Assembly (NCBI GenBank): GCA_036417435.1
Contig: CM070900.1
Coordinates: forward strand, 115,917,315 to 115,981,314
DNA from: Inia geoffrensis
Lineage: Eukaryota; Chordata; Mammalia; Artiodactyla; Iniidae
Length of the DNA: 64,000 nucleotides
Direction: 5' to 3'
The position numbers were made by a program, and so were the translations under genes. Below the pieces are notes generated by a model. It was given only the letters and a program-made list of their open reading frames with translations, was not told the origin of the DNA and searched no databases. Below, piece after piece: positions 1-13,320 of the stretch; the stretch's first letter is position 1, and every line of letters starts with the position of its first letter.

Positions 1-18
1 TCTCCTTCTCCCCCTCCT

Positions 19-56
<38 letters not shown>

Positions 57-69
57 GTCTCTTTCTCTC
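1..69. repeat. (CT)n-rich polypyrimidine microsatellite
   Basis: A pyrimidine-only tract of CT dinucleotides with CCT, CCC and GTCT interruptions begins at the window edge, so its true left end is not visible. Mirror-symmetric polypyrimidine tracts of this kind can adopt triplex DNA; this is a property of the sequence class and not shown here. Confidence 0.9.
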
Positions 70-589
70 ACATATATTCTCCTTTAAGTAATCATGATGC
101 AGAATGGAAAATAAATCCATGTCATTTTATATTTCTTTTTAATCATATTTTAATTGAAAACAATGTTAAATAATCTCTCTATTGCATTTTCTAAAAGAAT
201 ATATCACTATTGTAAGTTGAATGTTAGACTCATGTCTTTTCTCTGCATTAGTGACCTTCAGAAGAAATCAGCTTCTGTGACAGCGAGACTCAAATTGGAG
301 TCAAATTATTCTCTTATGGTGAACAGAGAGATTAAGATTTTACATTAATAGCAAAGACAGCATTGAGGTTAGGATCTAGAAGATCAAAATCAGGTGTGTG
401 GTCCACAATGAATTACAAAGTATCAGTCAAGCTGTTATGTCAGAATCAGGGACCTGGGAGGACAGAGTTAGGCTGCTACCTAGGTCAGAAAAATCAGGGA
501 TTACAATCAAGAAGACAAGAGGAAATATTACAGATCAAGATCTCGTCGAAAGGTATAGTAAGGGAGAGAGAACTCTTGGAAAATCTGTA
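70..589. other. Unassigned AT-rich sequence
   Basis: No repeat family or coding signal was recognised. The short open frames here (64-81 codons) have no protein motif and overlap in different frames, as expected by chance. Confidence 0.5.
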
Positions 590-713
590 TAAATTCTGTG
601 ACCCTTAACTTTCTCATCTTCGAATATGGATATAACTGCTTGAGTTGTGGGGATTAGACATACTACCTGAAATGCACCTAACAATTCCTGACATGGCTGT
701 AACCCAATAAATG
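590..713 (+). repeat. MIR SINE fragment
   Basis: The stretch follows the MIR consensus order: 'gtgacccttaactttctcat', then 'atggatataa', then a degraded tail near 'aataaatg'. MIR is a tRNA-derived SINE shared by all placental mammals, so this copy is old. Only the part after the tRNA-like head is recognisable. Confidence 0.6.
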
Positions 714-1450
714 GCCCTACAAGGGAAGAAAACCCTAGTGTTTTATATATTTATGACCTTGACTCATAGTTTAAGATTTTCTATAAAACGGTGTTTCTCA
801 AACATGAAAGTGTTCTGTTCCACACAGGCTAACATGACAATTCATGTGTCACTGCCCTCCATGTGTGCATGGGTGTCCAGACCCCAAATATCAATGTTAA
901 TTTATATAAATGAAGTAAAAGCTTAAAAATGGGAAATACACACATACATATAATGAATATACATGCATGAAATGAATATATGTATTTCTAAAATTAGATT
1001 ATAATATTGTGGTTTCATAACAAAGAAGAGGAATTTGTTTATAGGCTATAATTTCAAGTAAATAAGTTTTAAAAAAAAAAAAAAAACTCCAAAATGTGAA
1101 TATTCCTTAACATTATACATGTTGAACATAACTACTCTCTTTAAAACTTAGGGGATAGATGTGAGCTGTGACTAGATGAAAAACAAATAAAATTATGTAA
1201 AATAGTATTGGCTAAGCATCTCAAAAAATATCAGCAATAATTCTCTTACTGGTCACTGAATACCCGTATAAGTTAAAAATCCAGTATGTTCAAATTCATT
1301 CAACTTTTTTTTCTCCAAATAACAACACACCTATATTAAATGTTATCAATATCCTACAGTTTCACTCTTCTCTCATCGGATGTTGGTGATGGAAGGATCA
1401 GAGGCAAGGATAATGTAAAGGATAGGAAGAGTCCTGGTTGTCAGAAATCG
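714..1450. other. Unassigned sequence with an A16 run
   Basis: Nothing recognisable apart from an uninterrupted A run at 1071-1086, which could be the decayed tail of a retroposed element on the + strand. No parent element could be identified upstream of it. Confidence 0.45.
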
Positions 1451-2005
1451 TCTTTCTAAAATGCATCTGGTCATTTTATTGCAGTGCTGAAATTCCTCAG
1501 TATCTCCGCATTGCCTATATATAAATGCAAATTCTTTGTCCACCATTTTCAACTTGTTTACTCTTACGTGTGAACTTAAGTGACAGGCTTACTCACATAT
1601 CTTCTGAAAAGGGTACGCTCGGCTTTGCATGTGCCATTCTCTGTGCTGAAATGCCCTTCCTCATCTGATGTTGCCCAACAAACTTTGGCTTATACTTGAA
1701 GACTTAGTTCAAGTGTAATTTCTTTTGTGAGGATTTCTTTAACTGTCCCCTGCACAATTTATCATTTCCGTGTACCTTTTGCCTCCATTGCCTCCATCCA
1801 GTAGTTCATACTTCTGTGTTTCAGCACTTAGCAGAACAGTATTACTCTCATTTGTTTGGTTGTGGTGCCCTAATTTAGATAGTGAGTTGCTTGAAAAGTA
1901 GGATTCTGTTTTTTTCATCTTCTTATCCTTAAATCCTAGTACACTGCCTGCCTGGCTTAATACGTAGCATAATTCAAGAGGTATGTGTTGAGTAAATGAA
2001 TTGAA
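1451..2005 (+). repeat. L2 LINE 3' region, sense
   Basis: Several blocks follow the L2 3' end in order: the 'tctttctaaaatgcatctgg' segment, the 'gccattctctgtgctgaaatg' type segment, the 'gaagacttagttcaagtg' segment and a closing part ending in 'gtgttgagtaaatgaat', the L2 analogue of the usual terminus. Divergence is high, as expected for an element that stopped moving before placental mammals radiated. No coding frame survives. Confidence 0.75.
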
Positions 2006-4889
2006 GAGTTCTATGAGACAATTCCATGGTTCACCCAGCCTTGTATTCTACCTGGAATGTGACCTTAGGGATGATACAGCATGGTGGTCGCTATCATCTC
2101 TTAGGGGATTTTAAGTTCCTGGAAATTAAGATATTGGAGAAATTTTCAGAAATGTTAGCATAACAGAAATACAGGGTCACATTTTTAATAGAGCTAATGG
2201 TGTATTTTTTCATTTAAAATTTTAAATTGATAAAACTGTTATTTCCATATTTTCTCTTTGAAATGAAGTAGTCTGAGTAAATCCCAGGGTATAACGACTG
2301 AGTGGTGAGTGGTGTCATGACACAGTCACTTAATTTGTTAATCAACTAAACTCCCCTAGGAACTATGATGGTTAACCATTATACAATTCAAATTTTTATT
2401 CTTAATCATATACATTTTTAGCTATAATGTAATGTTGATAAAAGATAGAAAACATAACAAAAGATGAAACAAAGATAGATAAGGAGAATATAACTCTACA
2501 AAATTATCTAAGGATGGTCTTTATTTGCTTTCATATCAGAATTCTAAGTTGCTTTCCTCTTGAGCAGAAGCAAGATGTCTCTAGTACTACAAAACCTAAT
2601 GTTAAAAGAAAAAAAATAGAGTGATGAATATATCTGATTTGTATTTTTATCTACTAAGATGAAGACTCTTAAATATCCATTATGTGTCATTTGTGGGATG
2701 TGCTTGCAAACCCCCTAAACTTGCCATCACTTAGAGGGAAAATAACATAAAAATTATATTTTAAAAAGTTTTTAGTTAAAAATATAAAAATTTTAATTTT
2801 TAATTCAGCTAAGAATTCTTGTCTATTTTGATTTAAAAAGTTATATTTCAATCTACATGCTAATAGACATTCAGTCTCCCAATTCAAACGTGATGTGTTA
2901 TTTTATAAATTTGTTCAAAATCAAAACGTTATTTTTTCATAGCACAATTAAATTAAAGTAAATACTATGAATGACTTGTTAAGTGGCAAATGTTGAATTT
3001 TGTCTTTATATGCTATAAAATTTATCAGAATATGACAATCAATTTTATAATCTTTTCTAACATGCTAATATAAATTTCTTTAATCTTCTTAAAGTAACCT
3101 TTTTGTCACATTCCATATACACATAAAATTATAAAGGGATTTTTTTAAATAACAAGAAAGCTCCTCAAAATTATGAGCTTCTGAGAAAGGAATTTGAGAG
3201 AAAACCCCCATGTAGTTGAGGATAGAATTTGAAGGTACATTTGCATTCTGTGCAGAAGTATTCCATTGACTTCCACTCCAAAGGCAACAATGTGTTTGTG
3301 GTCTTCTGACTATAGAAGGTTTTCAGTTAGACTATAAAAGAGAAGTCACAATTGGTACTCTAAAAATTCCTATTAAAATTTTAAACATGCACAATGAAGC
3401 CATATTGCATAACAGATGCAGTCAAATTTGCTGATGATTCACTCAGGGGATTGCTTTAGGAAGATTAACACCTCAGTGGAATTTGAATCTATCTATCTAT
3501 CTATGTATCTATCTATCTATATCCACATATATACCTCTGCGTTCAAATAAACCAGCCAGACTGGCCATTTGCAGCTGTTCACCACATTTGAGCTGCTTAT
3601 ATTCTCAGCAGGGCTTAGAAGCAGGAATGTAATAAGGATACGGCTGATTGGTATGGAATATTTACCCTAAGCCACTAGAAGGCCAATATTTTGTGACTTT
3701 CAATGTTATTTTAATTATAATTTCTGAGTATTCCCATAATAAAGAGCAAGTTTAGAAAATTCCTAATTATTTCTCTTCCCATTATATTTCCTACCATATT
3801 CTCTAACTCAGGCCCTTTGCCCTACTCTCTCATACTTCTCCAGAAAATTCACATCCTTGGGGACTTGTGCCTTGTTAGCCGTAATCCCTGTTAAATCCAA
3901 TATTCTTTCTTTATCCCTGCTGCCTCCATCATTTATTGGAAAAGGACTTCATTTTCACTTATACCTTAAGGAAACCATAGTTTCTGCATATCAAAGGAGG
4001 CTTGCTTATTCTGTTACCAAACCAGGGAACAGCAGAAGTAAAACTTCAGACATAAAGAGGATCTCTGAGGCAGTTATATAAGATGACAGTATATTTTTCA
4101 ATTGGTTGAATATGGTAATAAAGCAAGGAATAAATTTAGCTACAGTACTTTCAAAATATGTCTTGACCTTCTATTTGTCCCCTTTGGTTTTTACTAGACA
4201 GTCAAGCATTTTGGTAGAAGATTTCAGTACACTGAAATTTTCAATCGGGGACCCTAGTGGCTATCTTACATTTATATATTTATTTTAGCTCACGACTAAC
4301 ACAGTCCTTACAGAAACTAAGCAAAACTAAACCACAACTGTATCAGGCTTATCTCATATTTCAGAAGATTTCTAAAATGTAGGTGGGTGTTTAGTAGACA
4401 GAAAGTAAAATAAACAAAAATGTGAAAGAATCTCAATCTAAATTATGTTTGATTCAAATCATTGCTTGGATGGCTCTTATTTTTTAATGTCAGGTCTCTT
4501 GTGCCAGAAAGACAGACCAACCCTTTTGCTAACAGCATGTGTTTCAGTGGGAGAACTTCTGTTTTCTTACAGCCTGAATTCAATGCAGTCTGATCACCAA
4601 AGCAAGGTAATACCAGCCCAGCATGCATGTGATTTAAATACACAAGACTTGCATTTAAAGAACATTTAATACCCTCTTAGTTGCCCTTAGGTAAAAGAGA
4701 GTCCCCAAATCCAGTCTTCTGTGCGTCTGCAGGGATAGAATAATAGAAAATTAAGATGATTCCTCTGACTGTGAACTTCAGTCCCAGGGAGCTAGATGAG
4801 GAGTACAGTCTATTGACCCCGTTCTCTTTTTTTGCTCCTGTACAAGGAGAGCCTAAAAGCAAAATCTGTGGGAAAAAGCTACATGTTCA
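2006..4889. other. Unassigned AT-rich sequence
   Basis: Apart from a tetranucleotide microsatellite at 3488-3520, no transposable element, RNA gene or exon was recognised. Open frames at 3857-4081, 4106-4288 and 4445-4669 are short, motif-free and partly overlapped by frames on the other strand. Confidence 0.45.
3488..3520. repeat. (TCTA)n microsatellite
   Basis: About eight ATCT/TCTA units are present, interrupted once by a GTAT unit. Tetranucleotide arrays of this kind are commonly length-polymorphic. Confidence 0.9.
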
Positions 4890-5720
4890 TCCGTTAGCAT
4901 TTTAGCATTCAGGTACCACTAATACAAATTCAAAAATGCTAATAAAGTCTGAAATTTCCCAGTAGGGGAGTAATGGAACACTTTTTAAAAAGGCACTTTC
5001 AGTTAATGACTAAGGCATTTTTTGCTAACAGCAATTTTGGCTTCTTATCCCAGGTGGAGAAAAATGCATTAAACAGGAGATTAAAATGTCCTTTCAACTG
5101 CTTGGTAATGCCAGCTGCTGCTGCAGGCTAAGGCATCCATGAAGTGGCATTTAGTTGATGGTGGTTCTGTTCCAGGGATGGAGCAAGTACGAAAATCCTG
5201 CTGGATGGGGGTCTCTTTAAATATGCTGTATACGCACAAATAGCAAGTGTAGGAGCTGGGCTAGGATGGTAAACTGTACAATCTGTTCATTGCATTTTAG
5301 TTCCTAATTAAGAGGTGACGTACAGTATGAATGCAAAGAACCTGTTGAAATTCTGTCAGGCTCTGTCTTTGCTTTCACATGTTTGAATGCTATTTAATAA
5401 GGCGTCTTAATTGAAAGCAGAGAAATGTATAAAAGTAGAGGACAAATATGTTGGATTAGGATTCTGCGACAATGTGTGTGCGTATTCATGATTTCTAACC
5501 CCTCGGTGCTTCTCTCAGAGAGAGCTACTCTACTTTATCAGCACAATATGCAAATTCCGTGATTTTCTTCTTGCTGTAGGGGATAGAACCAGAGTGGAAA
5601 GTTGGAAACAGAGCCTGCGAACACAAATGTGAACTTAACAGTGACTCTGACGTAAAGGAAAAGTGGTTTCTCTTGCCAAGAAATACCGTTTTTTATGAGG
5701 ACTGTTTAAGTAAAGAAGAT
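4890..5720. other. Candidate conserved non-coding region
   Basis: This stretch contains no recognisable repeat, is less AT-skewed than its surroundings, and carries several homeodomain-type TAAT/ATTA cores (for example 'cctaattaagagg' near 5304 and 'gtcttaattgaaag' near 5404), together with a CAGCTGCTGCTG cluster near 5110. These are weak, common motifs. Proposing a cis-regulatory element is inference from lack of repeats and motif clustering only. Confidence 0.2.
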
Positions 5721-6020
5721 GGAAAAAAAGGGAGGGCACTGTTACTTTTAACAATGTATTGTGTGTGTGTATATTTTTATAGTTAAATGCATATTTTCTC
5801 TCACTTTATCCTCAGTGTATGAAGCCAGATTAATACCAAACTTTATTCCCTGCAAATTGGCTTCATATAGTAAACATAATGAAGAAAGGGAAAACTAGAG
5901 CAAGAGACAAAGCCATCGGTCTCTGTGAAGCCGGTAATGCTAGAGGCAGGAGCACACAGGAAGGTCAGCATGAGGAACTGAGAATTCTATCTCTATGTTT
6001 TCGTTTTATTGTTTATATGT

Positions 6021-6110
6021 AGGGATTAATTAATGAGTTAAACTATGTGAAACATGCTGAATTTTCCTGGCACACAGCAAGCACTCAAAAGTATTCATTC
6101 CGTCTTCCCT
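6021..6110 (+). repeat. MIR SINE 3' fragment
   Basis: The order 'attaatgagttaaactatgtg', 'ctggcacacagcaagcact' and 'caaaagtattcatt' matches the last third of MIR (the segment that normally reads as a commonly repeated 'cctggcacatagtaag' type motif). It is short and diverged. Confidence 0.55.
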
Positions 6111-9100
6111 GGTGTTTATTATTTAGTCCTTGGAAGTGCCAGTAGACTTAGAAAATCTGATCATGGTAAGTTTTCTCCTTAGAATTCTTATTGCCCATGC
6201 TCCCCTCTTGAGCCAAAATTATTTGAATTTGTTTTACTTATGCTAATCAAAGACTTTTCTTCTACCTCTCCAAATGACAGGTAGAAGTTGGCACTATTTA
6301 AGCAACTATATGTACAACCCACTTTAACAATCATTTAGCAATAGCTTAAAAAAAAATCTTTTGAGTTTGAAGGTAGCTTTTCATTTCCATTTGTACTGTT
6401 CTCATCCTCCCAGTCTCCTCGTTTATTCCGCTCATAGAGTCGAGTAGGACTTCCTCATTTGATACCCAGATCTGTTGACACTCCTCCTTAAATATCAGCA
6501 ATATCTAAGGCCCAAAGATGTACAAACTACAATGCCTTAGCAGGAGGTTAACCTGGAGCAGTTGTCATCACTTGAGCTACATAAACCCTCTGTTTTGCAG
6601 ACCTACAGTAGCCTGAATTCACAGTGCGCTGAAATTCTGAGTTAGCAATAGGACGTTGGAAACAGCCATTCATTATTATGTAAATAACCAAGGAGTAACT
6701 TAAGTAAATAACTTCAGCAAATGTGTTACTCAGTTTTTTAAAAATCATCGCATCCATAGCAATAGGAACTAATTGGTACCTTATTCAGCATACGAGGGCC
6801 TGAATTTAGAGACTAGGAAAACTGAATAGTGATTTGTAACTATTTAGGTGACTCTAGAGACGGGGAGGAAGGGATGGAAGATGGGTCGTGTTCACTTCTG
6901 GGATTCGATTCAATCTCTGGAGCCAGGATCCCGATACCTTTATATTATGGTATAATGTTTTTAAACATATCAAATCTTCAAATTGTCAGAAATTCTGTTG
7001 CAATGATTCTCCATAGTTTTATCAGTTTTATTATCTTTTGTCAATACTGGACATAGAATTCTCAAGAAATACTACTGCTAAGGCAGTTAAAGGTGTGTGG
7101 TACTGCCCTTGGGGCTAAAATCAGGATGAGCTGAGGTGATCCCTCAGGCAGCCTTGAAATGAATGCCCTAGCTTTCCAACACTAGAGTGGAGCAGTTGTG
7201 CAGAAGGTTCTATGCTGAGATGCTCTCAAATTCTTTTACATATTAGTAAGACTGTAAATATTACTAAAGATTTCAGACTCCTAATCACTAAGAAAATAAA
7301 ACCATACCAATACCCTCAATTACAAGTCAACTGTACAATGTTACTTACCGTAAGAATTTAGTTTTCCTTGGTAAATTCCAGTTAAAAACATAGCAATTAC
7401 ATGTTCTTACAGATTACTTGGTGACTCTATTTCTAAAGTTTGTGTGACTTGCCCTCTGATTTTATAACCAAAATAATTTCTTCACCCTATAATTACTGGC
7501 TATGTAAATACCTGTCAATAGATGATTGACTCTGGTCATTTCCGTTTAATTAAAAGGTCAAGACTGACACATAAATACTTTTTTATTTAATGATAATATT
7601 TAACCTATAACCACAAAGGTAGTTTAGTATCCAAGACAAATTTATTTTTGCTGTGCACACTGAGATACACGATATGAATTTGATATCACAGACATGTAAC
7701 ATCAAATTCCCCACATGGCGGTTATAAGTGTTAGGTCATTTGTACATAATAATGATATGTAATAAATGCACATAGAAATGTTCCATAAATTATTAATCAT
7801 ATATAAATTTATTGAATTACTGCATAGATTAGGTAATAATAATGAGTAGGACAAAATCATTTCACAGATTTTTTTATTCAGTTACAAAATATACTTAGCT
7901 ATTTGTTCTCATAATTCTCCTTTGAGTGCAGGAGAGAAAATAGGAAGCAGAGAGGAATAGGACTTATGATACGTGGTCCTCGGTTCCTAGGCGAGTCTGT
8001 GGGGATAAAAGGGTGCAATGGAGCGGAAAGACAGAAGAGGTCAGATGGGTTACATGACAAGAGTAAAGAGCAGGCTAACTGAATTTGCAAATGATATGAA
8101 ATTGGGGGTTGTCAGGAGCACACGGGGAGATACATTCTGTGAGTGTTGGTAAGTTTGAGTAAATTGATGTTCTGGAACTTTGAACGCTTACACTTTGCAC
8201 ACTTTGGCTCTGCTTTGTTCTTTGCCATAGGGTTTATTCGTTACTCTTCTTATAAATAGCTGATGATTATTCCATTGTCCATTCAACAAATATGTACCCA
8301 AAATGTTCCTGCCCTTTTTTACTCCAAGGAAGGACACAGAGATGAAAATAAATATAATCATTATTTTTATAGCTTTCCTGGCTTGAAAACACAGTTGCCC
8401 CAGAATGTTCTCGTCAAGTGTAGGACACATGGCAATTTGAGTTTTTCTGGATGTAACATGGCTCTTAATTTGCAATTTTTACAAAGATCAGTTCAGAGTT
8501 CAATCTGAAGGAGAATACCATGGATAATTTTGCAGAGCAAAAGCACCCTTTAAATAGGCTATATAAAGGAGATGGTAAATAGTGCAGTTTTTGGCGTATT
8601 GGTATCTGGAAACTCCCTCACACCTGTTACCATTACTTTAGGATGGAGAAATACATTTACACTTCAAAGGGTTTGGCCTCCTTTGCCATATATTAAATGT
8701 TTCATTCTTACTTTAATTGAATGTGGCATCATTTTTGCGTGATGCAAGGTGCCTGGCTGTCAGTCCTGGAAGGAGGAGCCCCTTCCCTGCAATGCCTGGT
8801 GAATGAGAGGTGGCAGGAGCATGGTCCTTCACTCTCACCCTCATTAAACTCCTCTTGCTTCACCTCTTTTCCACACAGCTCTAGTAGCTCTCAAAGGAAA
8901 AAAAAAAAAAAATCTGGGAATGAATATAGACCTCATAATATGATATGAAGAAATGTAGGTCATGAAAATTTCAAGCCTGATAGAAATAGTTAATGCTCAT
9001 TTATGCAATGACCTATGTTGTTTAATTTATTTATAACTTCTAAATGTTATAACATTCTTTTAAAACTTATCTCCTGTCAGTTTTCTTACAGTGCCCCAGG

Positions 9101-9214
9101 GAAAATTTTAAACTTGAAAGTTCCAACATTTCAGATTTATCAAAGTGAAAGAATTTCTCAGATTCTCTTTTCACTGGGTTTCATGGATTTTTACATTGGA
9201 GAGTTAATATAGCT
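6111..9214. other. Unassigned sequence
   Basis: No repeat was assigned with confidence. The part around 6540-6790 ends in 'agcaataggaactaattgg', faintly like the 3' end of an MLT1-type LTR, but the rest does not follow. Open frames at 8188-8475 (minus) and 8263-8508 (plus) overlap each other on opposite strands and show no motifs. Confidence 0.4.
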
Positions 9215-9238
9215 AAAAAAAAAAAAAAAAAAAAAAAA
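9215..9238 (+). repeat. A24 homopolymer run
   Basis: A 24-base uninterrupted A tract is followed by a second A run at 9250-9259. It could be the tail of a retroposed copy, but no retroelement body is recognisable just upstream. Confidence 0.8.
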
Positions 9239-10864
9239 TCGCTCCGTTTAAAAAAAAAATTACCTCTAGGCTGAGACCATATTTGGAGAGCTTCTGCTCC
9301 AAAGCAGTTTTGAGGCTATTTACATAAAAGGAGGAAACTGGAATTATAACTGAAGTTATTTAAATGACAAAATTCACTAAACTTGGTGCTATGATAATGT
9401 CTGATGAATATACACATTTTCTAAAGAAAATTAGATAAAATCTCATTCCGTTAAAGCTCTATCTAGTTTATAGTGAAAAAAGCCTTGTTTTAAGGTGTTA
9501 TTTTTAAAGCGTTTTGCAGACTGTGAACTCAACCATTTTTTAAAAGAAAGATTTTTATTCTTAATAACAGTAACTGATAGAATTGGTTAAGAGGGGCAAA
9601 CCATTTCATAGCCAACTTGCCACTGTTGCAGCATTCAGAGCCAAAAATAAAAAATATTGTGGAGAGATATGTCCCAGGACTTAGAAAAAAGCATTTTTTT
9701 ATATATGGAATCACCTGTTTGTGGGTTTAACGTGTCCTTTTAACAAACCTATACATGCCTTAGAGCTGTAAATTCTTTCAAGTTCAATAGCAGGCCTAAC
9801 TAAGCACCTTGAAACCTAGAAATTTAGCCAGTGCCTTAAGTATGATTAACAAGCTGAGCCTAGCAAATCATGCTGTCATACTTTCTCATGCACCCATATA
9901 TATGGGGATCTAAATTACCACTCCCTGATTACTATTTAATTAAAGAAGAAAAGTGCAGGTAAATTGTTCCTGTCACTATAAAGTCTATGGACACATTCAG
10001 TGACTGTCACTCACCTAAACTAGTCCCTGAGTGATTAGCTAGCTGCAGGCTATATGGAATATATCATTTCTTTCAAAAACAAAGCAAGAATTTTTTTTTT
10101 TGGGGGGGGGAGTATTATATTTGTTGTACGTCTCTTTCTCTGTGTAATTGTGTGATTTGGTTATTTTGAGACAATAGCTTAGTGTGAAAATTACACCATG
10201 CAGCAATTTTAGCCCACCTACATTTCATGGCATTTGCTATTTTTTTGCATTGTTCATATTCATATTTAAGACATTTAAAAACATAAGCAAGTAACTTGAA
10301 AGACAAGCTAGGTTTCTAATGATGAAGAACGTGTTTTCTCCTAAAATATTGGTCCATGCCACTCATCCCCTGCTCCCAAGCATCTCCTCTGCTCCTCTGT
10401 CTCATATACAGGCTTTGCCTTCAGAGCCCATGTAAGTGTCCTTGCATTCTGTCCTTGGACTTGATCGACGTGGCTCCTGCTCTGGGCCCTATGCTTTGGA
10501 AACCCCCGCTATGACCCTCCCTTCACTGGCCCCCTCCTAAGGTAGACAGAATCCATTGGGCTGGCTCAGGGGACAAACCCAGTTGGGATGTGTAATCCTC
10601 CAATTAGATGACATCTCAGGACCTTGGGACCCCATAATTTCCTGCACAAATATACCTGAGAAGGCTCCTCAGGCCTCTGCTAGAGGATCCTCCAGGTCCC
10701 TTCTCCTGAGGGCACCAGTGTGCTTTCTCCAAAGGGGAGAAGGAGATGGAGGTCGTGTTAAGCAAGCATGAAGATGATGGTCCAGGGGTGGAAAGAAAAG
10801 TGGTGGGTGGCTGTTCAGAAGCCTCCACAGAACTCATGTCCAGCCCATAAAAGGAGTGATCCTG
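9239..10864. other. Unassigned sequence with a T11-G9 junction
   Basis: Nothing recognised except a homopolymer junction at 10091-10110, eleven T followed by nine G. The part from 10330 to 10830 is more GC-rich than its surroundings and has overlapping short open frames on both strands, but no exon structure or protein motif. Confidence 0.4.
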
Positions 10865-11150
10865 GTATCATTTACCCAGGGAAGTCTTTCCTAACTTCCA
10901 TGATAAGGTCAAATGCCTCTTTTATTTTTATAAGCCCTTAGATCATTATGTGGCAATCCTTGAACATTTGGTATTTTTTTACTTTTTTTGTATGATTATG
11001 TACTTAATGTCTACCTTGCTACAAGTCTTTGGCCTCAGTTAAGCCAGAAAAATGGGTTTGATTATGTTCAGTATTGTATCCTCTTGCCAAATAGATTGGC
11101 AGGCTCATTGTAGATGCCTCATCAATATTTGTAATGAACGAATGTGAGCT
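10865..11150 (+). repeat. L2 LINE 3' end, sense
   Basis: The segment starts with 'gaagtctttcctaacttcc', the block where L2 copies read as a processed 'gccttccctgacc' type motif. It continues to 'ctcatcaatatttgtaatga', the L2 terminus that normally reads 'caataaatatttgttga'. Old and frame-broken. Confidence 0.65.
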
Positions 11151-12334
11151 TTCAAACTTTATAACATTTCTCTGAAAACTCGAAGACGAATGAACTTATT
11201 GAGTACTTGAGGCTTGATACATGTTTGGCAGATACTTGGAAAAAGTGTGTTAGTTAATGTTTGTCCAGCCAAGCTGATAATCAGTTTGAGTGAATATTAC
11301 CTGGTTTGCATATATGTGCTATCAATTATTTATTAGTCATAACTATAAATAATTTTACTCTGCTCTCCTGCTATATCAGTACATTTAACAGAAAAGTCCA
11401 GGGGAGTTAATTGGCTTTAGGCATATATGGATCTAGGAGTTCATATGACAACATAAGAAATCTGTCTCTTTCCACTTCTAGACATTGTGTTGTCTTTGTT
11501 CTGTGGCAGTCTCTTTCCCCAGCGATTAGACGAAAAGTTCCAGGCCTGACTCTCACAGACCTAGCCTGGGTCACACGTGCAACCCTGAACTATGCAGGTC
11601 AGGCCATCATAGCAGAGGGATTGAAAAATGAGGATAAAGCATGTTCCCCAAAAGAAAATTAGTGGGTTTTTATTGTAATAAAGATACTGAGCAGTTAACA
11701 CCACAGATACTTATCCACTTTAACTATCAACAGACTCTACAGAACAGAGATTCTTGATTTAAAGTGACTTGATTTAATGACTTGCAGTCAGTTGCTGCTG
11801 TGTTAGCAGTTTGTCACACATAGAAAGAGAAGGAGCAGTATGCAGCCTTGCCTTCTAAGCTTGCTTCCTGAAGGACTCTGCTCGAGCATCACCAGGGTCT
11901 GCTCTCAGAGTAGCCCTTCATCACTTCCTCTGAGGGATTAGGAGGGAGAGAGGCTACTGGATCCAAGTTACAGCCCAGTCAGTGTGGTACTGACTGCACT
12001 CAATAGTATGGGATTTTGTAAGTTAAACATGGAATATGACCTGAAAAGGGAGCTAGATTTGTACCTTTAGGACACAGACTAGCTCTGTGTGTGTAAAGGT
12101 TTAACCATGATTCCGTGTACACTTTTAAGACTCTTGGACACTGTGAAACAGCAGAGTGATGAGGTATCAAAGGATGAAAATGTCAGTGCCGATAAGGATT
12201 GGTTCATGGATTTTGAAGGCTAGTATGACTTGTGTAATAGTTAGTGTGCAGGAGATAGCCACAAGTACTGATGATGGCAGCTGCAGAAAACATGGTAGCT
12301 TTCTAATTGGAAATTAGCAAAATGACCACGAATA
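11151..12334. other. Unassigned sequence
   Basis: No repeat family was recognised. A GC-richer patch around 11480-11640 carries an 83-codon open frame with no motif; 11740-12300 shows nothing distinctive. Confidence 0.4.
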
Positions 12335-13320
12335 TTCATTCACTCATTCTAATATTTATTAAATATTTATTATTTAAATAAATGCATACCATGTGTGCAT
12401 TAATTAAATAATTAAACACATGGTTATTAAATACTTAATATACCAGTGCCGGGAATGTATATATATATATTCAACTCCTAATTATGAGGGATCAAGAAAG
12501 GCTTTACAGAGATTGCCACCAGATTGCAGAAAGAGGCATTTCTGTGGGCTAGCAGCCTGAGCAAAGGCACAGAACTGCAACGTACCTCTGAGCATGTGGG
12601 GTGGGCAATTCCTTTAGCATGACTGGAGCCCAGTGTGTGAGGCACAATAAGATTGGCCAAGAGAAAAAACAGATAATCATTGAATGCCCTAAATGCTATG
12701 TAACATTTACTTTATTGTAAATGTGTTAAAGAAGCCCTTAATCTGAGGAACGATCAACAGCTTCACATTTTAGAAAGACAATTTTTGTGAAAATATGGAA
12801 GACATGTGTGGTGTCCTGAGACTAGAAGCAGGGAAACTGGTTAGAACACGACTTCAGGTAAACTATATTAAGGGCCTGAAGAGAAGTAGTGGTGTGGCTA
12901 GAGAGGTGTAGATGGCAGATAATTTGTGTAGGTGGGTTTGGTGATTGGTTGGAAGCCTGAGACTGGAAGTATCACTCATCAGATTGAGAATAAGAAAGGG
13001 TATAGATTTGGCGGACAGGATAATGAGGAATGTGTATTGGAATTGCTGTATTGGAGATCCAGAAAAGGCTCAAAGAGATGTATGGGTCGAAGGTACAGAA
13101 GTGTGTGTCATTAATGGACAGAGAAATACGTGCAGCGTGAGTAGAAAGAAAAGAGCCAGCCAAGGGAAGAACTTGAGGATCACTAATTGTCAAAATAGGT
13201 GTAAAGAGAAAGAAAACTTCTTCTATAAAACTGGAAAGGAAAAAGAGGATCAGAAAGATCTAACAGCATGGACAGCAGAGAGGTGCCACTTTGTCACATG
13301 CTGAGTGGTCAAGCAGAGAA
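12335..13320 (-). repeat. Long L2 LINE copy, antisense
   Basis: Read on the minus strand this is about 1 kb of L2. The + strand begins with the reverse of the 3' terminus ('attcattcactcattctaat'), continues through the 'ggctttacagagattgccacc' and 'gagcaaaggcacagaactgc' blocks, and then the block reading 'tattggagatccag' and 'gtgtgtcattaatggacag', which corresponds to the end of the L2 reverse-transcriptase ORF. A 119-codon open frame at 12945-13304 on the + strand lies inside and is antisense to this LINE, so it is not a gene. Confidence 0.65.

Noticed and set aside
6440..6790. MLT1-like LTR
   Set aside because: Only the last 20 bases resemble the LTR end; inner blocks do not follow.
12945..13304. 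119-codon open frame on the plus strand, Lys/Arg-rich
   Set aside because: It is antisense to an L2 LINE copy, with competing frames on both strands.
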